DNA of 64,000 nt, taken from positions 145,745 to 209,744 of the forward strand of contig NZ_VLKR01000006.1 in assembly GCF_007830445.1 (NCBI RefSeq), in the 5' to 3' direction. Of the stretch, positions 56,223 through 64,000 are shown in pieces (within the stretch, counting starts at the first letter, position 1; each line of letters opens with the position of its first letter). Below the pieces are notes generated by a model that worked only from the letters and a program-made list of their open reading frames with translations, was not told where the DNA came from and made no database searches. This DNA is from Sphingobacterium siyangense. GTDB taxonomy: Bacteria > Bacteroidota > Bacteroidia > Sphingobacteriales > Sphingobacteriaceae. The position numbers were made by a program, and so were the translations under genes.

Positions 56223-57545
56223 CTAATGTAGATTGATGGTATGCCCAAGATCTTCCAATGATTTCCCTTTTGTCTCCGGCATAAACTTAAGCACATAAAC
56301 AAGCTGCAGCACCATAAATAGGGCAAAGATCAAGAAGGTACCCCCGCCACCGAGCATTTCTGTCAAGGCTGGGAAACAAAAGGTGATAATCGCCGCCATC
56401 ACCCAATGTGTCAAGCTACCAAATGTCTGCCCTTTGGCACGTACGTCGTTCGGAAAAATTTCCGAAATAAATACCCAAATCACCGCACCTTGCGAGAATG
56501 CGAAAAAGGCAATGAAACTCATCAGATAGATTGTGATCGCAAAACCCGTCGTTTGGTTGGTATAAAAAGCATGTGAAACGAGTGCCAATGAAACAATCAG
56601 CCCGATCGAGCCCACCAACATTAATTTTCTTCTGCCCACCTTATCGATGAAATTGATCGCCAGCAACGTAAAAATAAAATTGACAACCCCTATACCAACT
56701 GTCGAAAGCAATGAACTCTGTGAGCCTAAACCAGCCATTTCAAATACGCGGGGCGCATAATATATAATCGCGTTGATACCTGAAACTTGATTGAACAGCG
56801 CAAAACAAAAGGCCAATAAAATAGGTTTGGCATTTTCGCGAACGAAGAGTTTGCCTTCTCCTGCGGAATTGTTTTTGGACTCCTGAATTTTTGAAATCTC
56901 CAGCTCGTAACCATCCGAATTAATTTTTTTCATAATCCGCGTTGCCTCGGCCAAATTCCCTCGGTGCAGCAGCAACCATCTCGGACTTTCCGGGATGAGG
57001 AAGATCAAACAGAAGAATAACAACGACGGAAAGCACTGCACCCCCAGCATCCAGCGCCAGGACTCTTCGCCAACCTGACCGATAAAATAGTTGGACAAAT
57101 AGGCTATCAAAATACCTAATACAACGTTGAATTGAAAAAGCCCTACCAACTTACCTCGCGATGCTGCCGGGGAGATTTCTGATATATAGATTGGTGCCGT
57201 TACCGAAGAGACGCCAACTCCTATGCCACCCAAAAAGCGGAATAAAATAAATATCGTCCAGTCATTCGCCAGTGCACTACCAATCGCTGAAATAAAGTAA
57301 AGGGCTGCAACAGCAAATAAGGTATTTTTACGGCCTAATTTATCGGAAGGCAGTGCACCTAATGCTGCGCCGACAACTGTCCCTATCAAGGCGATGGCCA
57401 TTGTCAGTCCATGCTGAAACTCACTTAAATGCCAGTGCTCCTGAACCGCCTTTTCTGCTCCCGAAATAACCGCTGTATCAAATCCAAATAAAAATCCGCC
57501 TAAAGCCACTACAAAGGACCAAGCTAATACCGTGTTTTTGTTCAT
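56223..57545 (-). CDS. sugar-porter MFS permease, probably for fructose
   Basis: A 440-residue inner-membrane symporter with 12 hydrophobic segments. Sugar-porter signatures are GGFLFGFDTAVISGAEKAVQ (16-35), DKLGRKN (~68-74), PESPRWLLLHRG (~189-200), DKVGRRKL and PETKGKSLEDL near the C-terminus. This is the XylE/GLUT branch, different from the maltose carrier at 13104. It lies directly divergent from the fructose-type hybrid sensor and upstream of fructokinase, so it most likely imports fructose released in the periplasm. Confidence 0.9.
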   Translation of the reverse strand: MNKNTVLAWSFVVALGGFLFGFDTAVISGAEKAVQEHWHLSEFQHGLTMAIALIGTVVGAALGALPSDKLGRKNTLFAVAALYFISAIGSALANDWTIFILFRFLGGIGVGVSSVTAPIYISEISPAASRGKLVGLFQFNVVLGILIAYLSNYFIGQVGEESWRWMLGVQCFPSLLFFCLIFLIPESPRWLLLHRGNLAEATRIMKKINSDGYELEISKIQESKNNSAGEGKLFVRENAKPILLAFCFALFNQVSGINAIIYYAPRVFEMAGLGSQSSLLSTVGIGVVNFIFTLLAINFIDKVGRRKLMLVGSIGLIVSLALVSHAFYTNQTTGFAITIYLMSFIAFFAFSQGAVIWVFISEIFPNDVRAKGQTFGSLTHWVMAAIITFCFPALTEMLGGGGTFLIFALFMVLQLVYVLKFMPETKGKSLEDLGHTINLH

Positions 57546-57568
57546 GTGATGATCTATAATTGATTAAT

Positions 57569-57606
57569 CCAAATTTAACACGTGCTTCATCTTAACTTAA
57601 ATTTGG
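57569..57606. promoter_or_regulatory. 10-bp inverted repeat upstream of the MFS permease
   Basis: CCAAATTTAA (57569-57578) and TTAAATTTGG (57597-57606) are perfect complements 18 bases apart. The left arm read on the minus strand contains TAAATTTG, matching the -7 consensus, 24 bases from the permease ATG. It could be the promoter itself with an overlapping control site. Confidence 0.45.
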
Positions 57607-57752
57607 ACTTCGCAAAAACATTTATTTATGTAACATTTTTTCAAAAACATTAAAACACTAAAAATCTAACACTTACATTTACTTTGCTTTTCAAAACTTT
57701 CACTTTTTAAACAGAAAATTTAGAAAATGATACATTTTTGAAGGTTCCTATT

Positions 57753-57773
57753 TTAGTGTAAAATATACACTAA
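57753..57773. promoter_or_regulatory. 8-bp inverted repeat in the levan divergent promoter region
   Basis: TTAGTGTA (57753-57760) and TACACTAA (57766-57773) flank a 5-nt centre, 65 bases upstream of the sensor start. Its symmetry and place make it a candidate regulator site. AraC-type regulators more often use direct repeats, so this is tentative. Confidence 0.35.
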
Positions 57774-57837
57774 CACGACCAATGTTACCCCAAAAAATCT
57801 AAATAATGTATATTCGGATATTTAAGGGGAAAAAATC

Positions 57838-60591
57838 ATGGGAAAATATTTCATTTTTAGTGGCATATTGACCTTGCTTCTTTTTTGTGGATGTCAACCA
57901 ATGGTCCGGAAGAAAAAGCAGGTCATCGCATTTTCGCAGTGTATCGGAAACGATGCCTGGCGACAAACGATGCTCGAGGAAATGAAAAGGGAACTTTCCT
58001 TCAATCCCGATATTGACTTTCTTTATCGCGACGCACATGGCGACAATAATGTACAGATCAATCAAATTCGCGAATTAGTCAAACAGGATATCGATCTTCT
58101 GATTGTATCCCCAAATGAGGCCGAGCCACTCACGCCAATTGTAGATTCTGTATTCCAACGCAATATACCTGTCATCGTAACAGACCGTAAGACCTCCTCC
58201 GGCCAATATAATGCTTATGTGGGCGCCGACAATCTCGCCATCGGGAAACTGGCCGGTCAATATAGCCGCACGATTTTACAAGGAAAGGGTTCGGTCGGAT
58301 TAGTCACAGGGCTATCGGGCACCTCGGCTTCAATAGAGCGTGAAAAAGGCTTTATCCAGCAAATTGGAGATGCCACAGCGATTCAGGTGAGCGGCCTCAT
58401 TCACGGCGGCTGGGAGAAAAATAAAGCCTATCTGGAAATGCGTAAGCATATAAACGTCATGAGCCAGAGTGATATTATCTTTACATTCAATGATCAGATG
58501 GCCATGGGGGTAAAAAAAGCATTGGACGAAGCCCAGATCAAAAAGGACATTAAGATCATTGGTGTTGATGCTCTTTCTGGTCCCGGAAATGGCCTTGAAC
58601 AGATCATACAGGGCAAAATGTTTGCTTCCATACTCTACCCCACCGGCGGGGCAGAAGCCATTCGAACGGCTTTGGCTATCATCAACCACCAAAACTATCG
58701 CCGCGAGAATATACTCGCAACCTCTGTCATCGATAAAACCAACGCGGAGTTGCTTGCCCTGCAGTCGGATAAAATAAAACAACAGCAGCTCGATATTGAC
58801 AAAAGGCAGGAGTTTATTACGGAACAGAATAAGATTTACCAAAGCCAAAAGTCCGTTCTTAATGTATTGGTCGTTAGCTTGGTGCTAGCTGTTGTCTTTG
58901 GGGGAATTTCTATTATCGTGATCAGGAGCAACTGGGAAAAGAACAAACATCTGGAAGTCCAGAATAGCGAGATTCTTGCGCAACAAAAACAGATCGTCGA
59001 GATGAACAGTCAAATTCAGCAAGCGGCAGAAATCAAAAATAATTTCTTCACCAATATCTCGCATGAATTTAAAACCCCGCTAACCCTTATCATCGCGCCT
59101 ATCGAGGACCTTGAATTACGAAAAGATCTTACCGAAGAGGTCAGAGAACAGTTGTCGCGCATCAAACGGAATGCAAAAAAACTACAACGTTTGGTCAGCG
59201 ACCTCATTGATATCCATCGGATCAGTAAATCGAAGATTAAGCTACATGCGGCCATCGTTTACATTGACCCATTTATTCAGCAGGTAATAGGTAGTTTCAA
59301 ACCCTTATTTAAGAAAAACAGGATCTCCGTCAGTTATGTCAACAAAACAAGCTTGAAAGAGGTTTGGATGGACGAATACCTCATGGAACAGGTCTTATCC
59401 AATTTATTGTCCAACGCGATCAAACATACGGCGGCAAGTGGCAGAATTGAAATTATATTGGAAGAAAACAATTTCAAAGACTATTTCTATCTACGTGTAT
59501 TGGATAATGGCCTGGGGATTGCTCCAAGTGATATTGAGCATATTTTTGATCCTTTTTATCAGGGTGCCAGTAGCCGTAATGGCTCCGGAATCGGCCTCGC
59601 CTACACCAAACAGATCATCGAACTGCATCATGGCCAAATCACTGTGAGTAGCAAACCCGGTCATGGATCGATATTCACCCTACGTATGCCAATTGGAAAT
59701 AGTCACTACGAGCCTGCTGAACTGGCCGATTTCGACAAGGGAGAAAAACCGTTGTTTCAACAAGACGACATATTGGAGGCAACACGAAAGATGGTAGACA
59801 ACAATCTTTCTTTTCGATCCAACAAATCAAAAAGTATTATGGTCGTCGAAGATAATGATGAAATCAGAGATTATCTCCGCTCCCTATTAGAAAGGGATTA
59901 CAATCTTTTCCTGGCAAAAGATGTGCAACAAGCCAATGGAATGTTGAAGACACATTTTCCAGATCTAGTCATTACGGATATTATGCTTCCTGATGGTAGC
60001 GGTCTGGATATTCTAAAGGACATCAAAGCATTTTATCAGACCGCACATATTCCTGTCATCTTACTGAGTGCACTCGCCAATGAAGATACGATGCTCGAAG
60101 GAAGTAAATTAATGGCCGATGACTACATTACTAAACCTTTCAATGCCGAATTACTGCGGACACGGATTTCCAACATCCTACAGTCACGCCATCAGCTTAA
60201 AGAAAAATACAGCAGCAATGTAGAACAGTTTGATAGCGCTCAAGCTGAGCAGGTCAATGATAACGATAGACGTTTTCTGAACAATTTTTCCGCGATTGTC
60301 GAATCCAAATTATCAGACCCGCGATTGAGTGTCGATGGCATTGCCAACGAGCTTCACCTCTCCCGCGTGCAGCTCTACCGTAAAGTCAAACAGTTACTTG
60401 ACTGCAGCGTCAATGAATACATTATCGAACGAAGATTAAAGAAAGCCAAAAGCCTTATGGCTGAAGGACTAAACATCAACGAAATATTTAGCAGTGTCGG
60501 TTTTTCCTCCGCATCATATTTCGCTTCGGCCTTTAAAAAGAAATATGGTCAGTCTCCGAGTACTTATAAAAAAGAACTTGATAAAAAATAG
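57838..60591 (+). CDS. hybrid two-component regulator with periplasmic sugar-binding sensor domain (fructose type)
   Basis: A 917-residue sensor/regulator. The N-terminus is a short signal/anchor (GILTLLLFCGC, possible lipid Cys19). Residues ~30-310 are a type-I periplasmic-binding domain of the ribose/fructose kind (QVIAFSQCIGNDAWRQTM, IDLLIVSPNEAEPLTPIV, VIVTDRK, IIGVDALSGPG). One membrane helix (~341-363), a short coiled linker, then HisKA with His409 (NISHEFKTPLTL), HATPase_c (NLLSNAIKHT, GSGIGLAYT), receiver with Asp714 (LVITDIMLPDGSG) and an AraC domain (~810-917). The same architecture senses fructose directly in the Bacteroides levan locus. It should activate the divergent permease-fructokinase-SusCD-GH32 genes. 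Confidence 0.94.
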   Translation: MGKYFIFSGILTLLLFCGCQPMVRKKKQVIAFSQCIGNDAWRQTMLEEMKRELSFNPDIDFLYRDAHGDNNVQINQIRELVKQDIDLLIVSPNEAEPLTPIVDSVFQRNIPVIVTDRKTSSGQYNAYVGADNLAIGKLAGQYSRTILQGKGSVGLVTGLSGTSASIEREKGFIQQIGDATAIQVSGLIHGGWEKNKAYLEMRKHINVMSQSDIIFTFNDQMAMGVKKALDEAQIKKDIKIIGVDALSGPGNGLEQIIQGKMFASILYPTGGAEAIRTALAIINHQNYRRENILATSVIDKTNAELLALQSDKIKQQQLDIDKRQEFITEQNKIYQSQKSVLNVLVVSLVLAVVFGGISIIVIRSNWEKNKHLEVQNSEILAQQKQIVEMNSQIQQAAEIKNNFFTNISHEFKTPLTLIIAPIEDLELRKDLTEEVREQLSRIKRNAKKLQRLVSDLIDIHRISKSKIKLHAAIVYIDPFIQQVIGSFKPLFKKNRISVSYVNKTSLKEVWMDEYLMEQVLSNLLSNAIKHTAASGRIEIILEENNFKDYFYLRVLDNGLGIAPSDIEHIFDPFYQGASSRNGSGIGLAYTKQIIELHHGQITVSSKPGHGSIFTLRMPIGNSHYEPAELADFDKGEKPLFQQDDILEATRKMVDNNLSFRSNKSKSIMVVEDNDEIRDYLRSLLERDYNLFLAKDVQQANGMLKTHFPDLVITDIMLPDGSGLDILKDIKAFYQTAHIPVILLSALANEDTMLEGSKLMADDYITKPFNAELLRTRISNILQSRHQLKEKYSSNVEQFDSAQAEQVNDNDRRFLNNFSAIVESKLSDPRLSVDGIANELHLSRVQLYRKVKQLLDCSVNEYIIERRLKKAKSLMAEGLNINEIFSSVGFSSASYFASAFKKKYGQSPSTYKKELDKK

Positions 60592-60612
60592 CCGATCAGG
60601 TGTGTCTACAAA

Positions 60613-61389
60613 TTAAAACTGTCCTTTCCGCTTGAATAAGTAAAAACTGATCAATAGAAATATGACGAGCATCAGCATGTTGCTGTAGTCTAGCCGTGCA
60701 AAGGAATCATTCTCAGATAAGATATTCATTACCGCATTATAGGCACCTGTATAAGGGATAAAATCCGAAAAACTTTTCTGTGCGACAAGCACGGAAAAGA
60801 CCAACATAAACATGCCTACTCCAATTGGGTAGATAAAACTTCTGAACAATAGGCTCAGGGCAAGCTGAATCATAGCGATAGCCGAGAGCGTAATAAAAAG
60901 TTTCAAAAACGTATAAAAGATTACGACCCTAAAATCATAATTCTGAAACCCCAGTACGGGGTAAATCAGGCTGAGCAGATAACCACTGATCAGAAATGCA
61001 GCGTAAGCAAAGAGTATTGAAAACAGTAAGGTCAACAGGATAAAGACGGCTTTGGAAAAGAAAATATTCGATTTACTGATGGGTAGGGTAAAGAGTATTT
61101 TATAATTGTTATTCTTATACTCGACATCACAACAGGCATAGACGAATAAAGCAACAAGGATGGGATAGAGCAGGTAAAAAAACTGAAAAACATATCTGCC
61201 AAGCAGAAGTTTCCAAGGGTTAGGAACCGCCACTGCCTCTCCTGAATCTATAACATCATAAATAATATAACCGGCAATCGCAAAAACGAGCACCATAGGG
61301 ACGATCAGTACCCCAAAAATCTCCCTATTGCGTAGGAGTTTGTACTTTTCCGACAAGAAAGCGGTATAGCATGTATTAGTCATTGACAC
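60613..61389 (-). CDS. ABC-2-type transporter permease
   Basis: A 258-residue inner-membrane protein with about six hydrophobic segments (for example IFGVLIVPMVLVFAIAGYII and ALSLLFRSFIYPIGVGMFML). It resembles permeases of bacitracin/lantibiotic-resistance ABC exporters in size and layout. The start is GTG at 61389 or ATG at 61383; the latter overlaps the ATPase gene by eight bases, which is a usual coupling. It pairs with the ATPase. The transported compound is unknown. Confidence 0.8.
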   Translation of the reverse strand: MSMTNTCYTAFLSEKYKLLRNREIFGVLIVPMVLVFAIAGYIIYDVIDSGEAVAVPNPWKLLLGRYVFQFFYLLYPILVALFVYACCDVEYKNNNYKILFTLPISKSNIFFSKAVFILLTLLFSILFAYAAFLISGYLLSLIYPVLGFQNYDFRVVIFYTFLKLFITLSAIAMIQLALSLLFRSFIYPIGVGMFMLVFSVLVAQKSFSDFIPYTGAYNAVMNILSENDSFARLDYSNMLMLVIFLLISFYLFKRKGQF

Positions 61390-62281
61390 GAGTGATAAGG
61401 TTTATAAAAATTTGTTCAAGATCAGCACTACGGGATTCCAATCCATAAATATCAATCTGCTTTTCGACCAAAGATTTGATCATAAGACCAAATTGCAGAT
61501 CATCGCCGATAGTGACGGCAACGCTTTCTCCATCGGTTTTAACACCAGAAAACCCGTTATTTCGCAAAACCGAAGCTGTTGCTTCGGGACTGGCTGTACG
61601 TAGGTACACTTCTCGGTCAACCTGTCCCAGCAGCTCCTGTTTGGTTCCCTGGAAAATCATTTTCCCACCTTCAATGATACCAATGTGTGTCGCTATTTTT
61701 TCAAGCTCACTCAAAATATGACTCGAAAGAAAGATCGTTTTTCCCTGTTCGTTGAGATGACAAAACAAATTGCGCATTTCGACAATTCCCTGTGGATCGA
61801 GACCATTTAATGGTTCGTCCAGGATAAGCAATTGCGGATCATGAAAAATCGCCATCGCTATTCCCAGCCGCTGTTTCATCCCCATGGACAGGGCACTGGC
61901 TTTTTTCTTCTTTTCCCGATGAAGATCTACCATTTCCAATACTTCATCAATGCGTTTGTTGCCTTTTTTGTGGATGATATCCAAGTACTTTAAATTTTCA
62001 AAAACGGTCAATTTAGTATAATAGCATGGGGCCTCAATCAAGTTTCCAACATTGGCATAAACACCTATGGGATGCGCCTTTAAACTATTTCCCTGAATAA
62101 AAATCGTATCTGCCTGATCCTCCAAAAGACCTAAAAGCAATTTGATTGTTGTGGATTTTCCCGCCCCATTTCGGCCGAGATATCCATAAATACTCCTGTC
62201 TGGGACTTGTAGGCTAATATTATCCAAGATTGTTTTTGCGCCTATTTTAAAGCTAAGTTGTTGTGTTAAGATACTTTCCAT
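61376..62281 (-). CDS. ABC transporter ATP-binding protein (BcrA/lantibiotic-export type)
   Basis: A 301-residue ATPase. The start at 62281 (MESILTQQLSFKIGAKTILD) is preferred; a longer frame would overlap the upstream gene and add 28 unrelated residues. Walker A GRNGAGKST (36-44), signature LSMGMKQRL (131-139), Walker B LLILDEP (151-157) and the H-loop SSHI are intact. The C-terminal ~80 residues are the extra domain found in BcrA-type drug or peptide exporters. It lies four bases after the esterase-like gene and overlaps the permease, so all three are one operon. Confidence 0.9.
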   Translation of the reverse strand: MESILTQQLSFKIGAKTILDNISLQVPDRSIYGYLGRNGAGKSTTIKLLLGLLEDQADTIFIQGNSLKAHPIGVYANVGNLIEAPCYYTKLTVFENLKYLDIIHKKGNKRIDEVLEMVDLHREKKKKASALSMGMKQRLGIAMAIFHDPQLLILDEPLNGLDPQGIVEMRNLFCHLNEQGKTIFLSSHILSELEKIATHIGIIEGGKMIFQGTKQELLGQVDREVYLRTASPEATASVLRNNGFSGVKTDGESVAVTIGDDLQFGLMIKSLVEKQIDIYGLESRSADLEQIFINLITRVND

Positions 62282-62285
62282 GCTG

Positions 62286-63557
62286 TTAGCGGTAAATTGG
62301 ATCTTTATTGATATCGATATAGAAAATGCCATCGATAAACTCGTGCCATTTTCTTTCTTCATCAATCCCCTGATTAATGACTGAACTAAAACGTTGTTTT
62401 AACATGCTATTGTTGGGCAACTGACGAAGATCCAAAAAGAAATAGGGTGATTTAGTGGCATGAAATACATTTTCCACGGCCAACTTACCCACTCTATCGA
62501 CAACACGGCCAGTTTTATCATATCTTCCATAGGAAGTAAAATCCAGACTATACGCTTGAGCGCCGTATTTACGCTTTAGATAAGTCCCGAGGGGCCGATA
62601 ATCTTTATTGTATGGCGCAGAAAAGCTATGGATATTGGCACACCAGACGATAATCTTTTTGCCGGCGTAAAGCGAATCGATCTGATAGGTTAGATTTTCC
62701 GCCATCAGTGAATCTCTAAAATGCATGCTCTGCATCGACCCAGTTTTATAGCGCCAAGATTTGTCAAAGTTGTGCTTCATATCAGACAGATATCGGCTAT
62801 AGATCAGATGCTCCGAGTCTTTTACGCCGCTGCGGATCCTACGGTTCAACTCATCCAGTTCTGCCAGGAACTGTTTTTTTTCGTTCGCATTGAGCCGTTT
62901 ACTGGCAAAAGGTTCATAAGTTAGATACTCCAGCCTGTTGCTATTTTTTTTCAATAACGGATATTTGGTCGAATCTATCCCGTTTTTAAGCAGGAAATCT
63001 TCCAATAATTTTACGCGTATATTTGATAAGCCCCTGCCTGAAAATTGGATATCAAATCCGCCGAGGATCATTGGACGCTCTGTTGATTTTGTTTTTTTAT
63101 AATACGTTAAGAGGGGCTGATTTTCCTGATTTTGCCACCAGAAGTCGAATAGTCCAGTACCACCGATCGTTTTTTCCTGCGACTTATCCATCAGGGTATC
63201 CATCTGTGCATTCATCATCCACATATCATACTGCCCTGCCTCATATAAAACAACATCATAATCCAGCTGTTCGTGGAGATAACGAATGATCCTGGCTTTC
63301 GCTTTAAAAGTTTCGCCATCATTGTGCATCATTTCGCCCAACATCAGGATTCTATTGTTTTTTAGCATAGCATCAAAAAAACTTAAATCCGAAAAATTAC
63401 TATCGGTCATTAAGATACTTTTGACGTCTTGTTTATGACGATTTACTTCGGTCAATACTATCGTAGCGTTGGCTACGGGCATATCATCATAAACAAGTTT
63501 ATTAAACGATAAGATTAAGATAATCGTTACCGCAAGTGCGCATAGAACACTTCTCAT
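62286..63557 (-). CDS. erythromycin-esterase-family protein, membrane- or periplasm-directed
   Basis: A 423-residue protein starting with a hydrophobic anchor or signal (LCALAVTIILILSF). The body matches the erythromycin esterase/EreA-like fold: LGEMMHNDGE (Glu75, His78), VVLYEAG with Glu106, RDSLMAENL (281-289) and VWCANIHSFS with His310. Glu75/His78 and His310 correspond to the conserved pocket residues of that family. Most family members in Bacteroidota have no tested substrate, so macrolide esterase activity should not be assumed. Operon partnership with an exporter suggests detoxification or handling of an envelope-active compound. Confidence 0.8.
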   Translation of the reverse strand: MRSVLCALAVTIILILSFNKLVYDDMPVANATIVLTEVNRHKQDVKSILMTDSNFSDLSFFDAMLKNNRILMLGEMMHNDGETFKAKARIIRYLHEQLDYDVVLYEAGQYDMWMMNAQMDTLMDKSQEKTIGGTGLFDFWWQNQENQPLLTYYKKTKSTERPMILGGFDIQFSGRGLSNIRVKLLEDFLLKNGIDSTKYPLLKKNSNRLEYLTYEPFASKRLNANEKKQFLAELDELNRRIRSGVKDSEHLIYSRYLSDMKHNFDKSWRYKTGSMQSMHFRDSLMAENLTYQIDSLYAGKKIIVWCANIHSFSAPYNKDYRPLGTYLKRKYGAQAYSLDFTSYGRYDKTGRVVDRVGKLAVENVFHATKSPYFFLDLRQLPNNSMLKQRFSSVINQGIDEERKWHEFIDGIFYIDINKDPIYR

Positions 63558-63700
63558 TTATCTCAGTTTATATAATTCATAATTGATCTATCTACTGCGT
63601 ATTACGCTAAAGTAGGACGTATTTTAATATATGATGATCATTTTTTCTTTTTCCATAAAAAATTACACAAAAAAAATTAGAAATATAACATGACAATAAA

Positions 63701-63735
63701 AAGGCGGTTAAGTGAGTATAACACTTAACCGCCTT
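63701..63735 (-). terminator. terminator of the SusD gene at the right edge
   Basis: AAGGCGGTTAAGTG (63701-63714) pairs perfectly with CACTTAACCGCCTT (63722-63735) around a 7-nt loop. On the minus strand the stem is followed by TTTTTATTG, giving a good intrinsic terminator for the leftward SusD message. Confidence 0.85.
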
Positions 63736-63814
<79 letters not shown>

Positions 63815-63838
63815 CGTAAAAAATATAGCAGGAGAAAA

Positions 63839-64000
63839 TTAATACCCTACATTTTGCTTCAACGTTCCTTTGCTATTATCGATGACAGCTTGTGGAATTG
63901 GCCACAATTCATTTTTTCCAGCTTTGAACGATCTATTTTCAGAGAAAAAACGATCAGTTAACGAAGTATAGGTAACCTTGCCTGTTTTAGGATCCACCGT
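63839..64000 (-). CDS. SusD/RagB-family lipoprotein, C-terminal end (partial)
   Basis: The frame enters from the right edge and stops at TAA 63839-63841 after 53 visible residues. They include NELWPIPQAVIDNS and the final LKQNVGY, the usual SusD C-terminus (WPIPQ-x-I-x-x-N ... QNPGY). The rest of the gene and presumably its SusC lie beyond the window. Confidence 0.85.
   Translation of the reverse strand, partial: TVDPKTGKVTYTSLTDRFFSENRSFKAGKNELWPIPQAVIDNSKGTLKQNVGY

Noticed and set aside
62282..62365. N-terminal extension of the ABC ATPase
   Set aside because: It overlaps the end of the esterase-like gene and its residues do not fit the family; the start at 62281 gives the normal ATPase N-terminus.

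Overview
The window looks like chromosome of a Bacteroidota bacterium, most likely family Sphingobacteriaceae (Sphingobacterium-like). This rests on four complete SusC/SusD pairs plus the tail of a fifth SusD, two hybrid two-component sensors fused to AraC domains, an ECF sigma/FecR pair feeding a SusC with an STN domain, Bacteroidota lipoprotein signals and a promoter of the TTTG-N20-TAnnTTTG type. The assignment comes from gene content only; no rRNA or tRNA gene was seen.

Layout. 1-2985: AT-rich end of a phage-like block, with a tail-type protein carrying a complete SGNH hydrolase domain, a strong hairpin terminator and a small unknown gene. 2986-3745: no intact gene, a probable relic of an ECF sigma factor and two terminators. 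3746-12877: a SusC/SusD pair without enzymes, divergent from a hybrid sensor that starts at TTG. 13104-29061: a malto-oligosaccharide/starch locus transcribed leftward (lipoprotein GH13, SusC, SusD, SusE, second GH13, beta-phosphoglucomutase, GH65 maltose phosphorylase, MFS transporter) with a LacI regulator upstream. Two GGGAAYGTTCCC palindromes lie at and below a good promoter. The SusC of this locus carries a frameshift.

29200-29960: a small probably eroded gene and an 11-bp tandem repeat. 29961-44359: a leftward locus for an acidic, fucose-containing glycan: ECF sigma, FecR, STN-SusC, SusD, a GH88-GH29 fusion, an SGNH esterase, a second GH29 and a Tat-type Gfo/Idh/MocA protein. A divergent alginate-lyase-fold protein lies at 44516-45664. 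45724-60591: a levan/fructan locus (two GH32 enzymes, surface glycan-binding lipoprotein, SusD, SusC, fructokinase, fructose-type MFS permease) with a divergent periplasmic-binding-domain hybrid sensor, closely resembling the Bacteroides thetaiotaomicron levan locus. 60613-63557: an erythromycin-esterase-like protein in a tight operon with an ABC-2 exporter. 63736-64000: a CTTG microsatellite of about 20 units after the end of another SusD gene.

Together the loci follow one plan: surface lipoproteins and outer-membrane SusCD bind and import oligosaccharides, periplasmic enzymes finish cleavage, inner-membrane MFS carriers import the sugar, and cytoplasmic enzymes (phosphorylase plus phosphoglucomutase, or fructokinase) feed glycolysis. 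The least described parts are the GH88-GH29 fusion locus, its divergent lyase-like protein lacking the usual histidine, and the phage-like SGNH protein.
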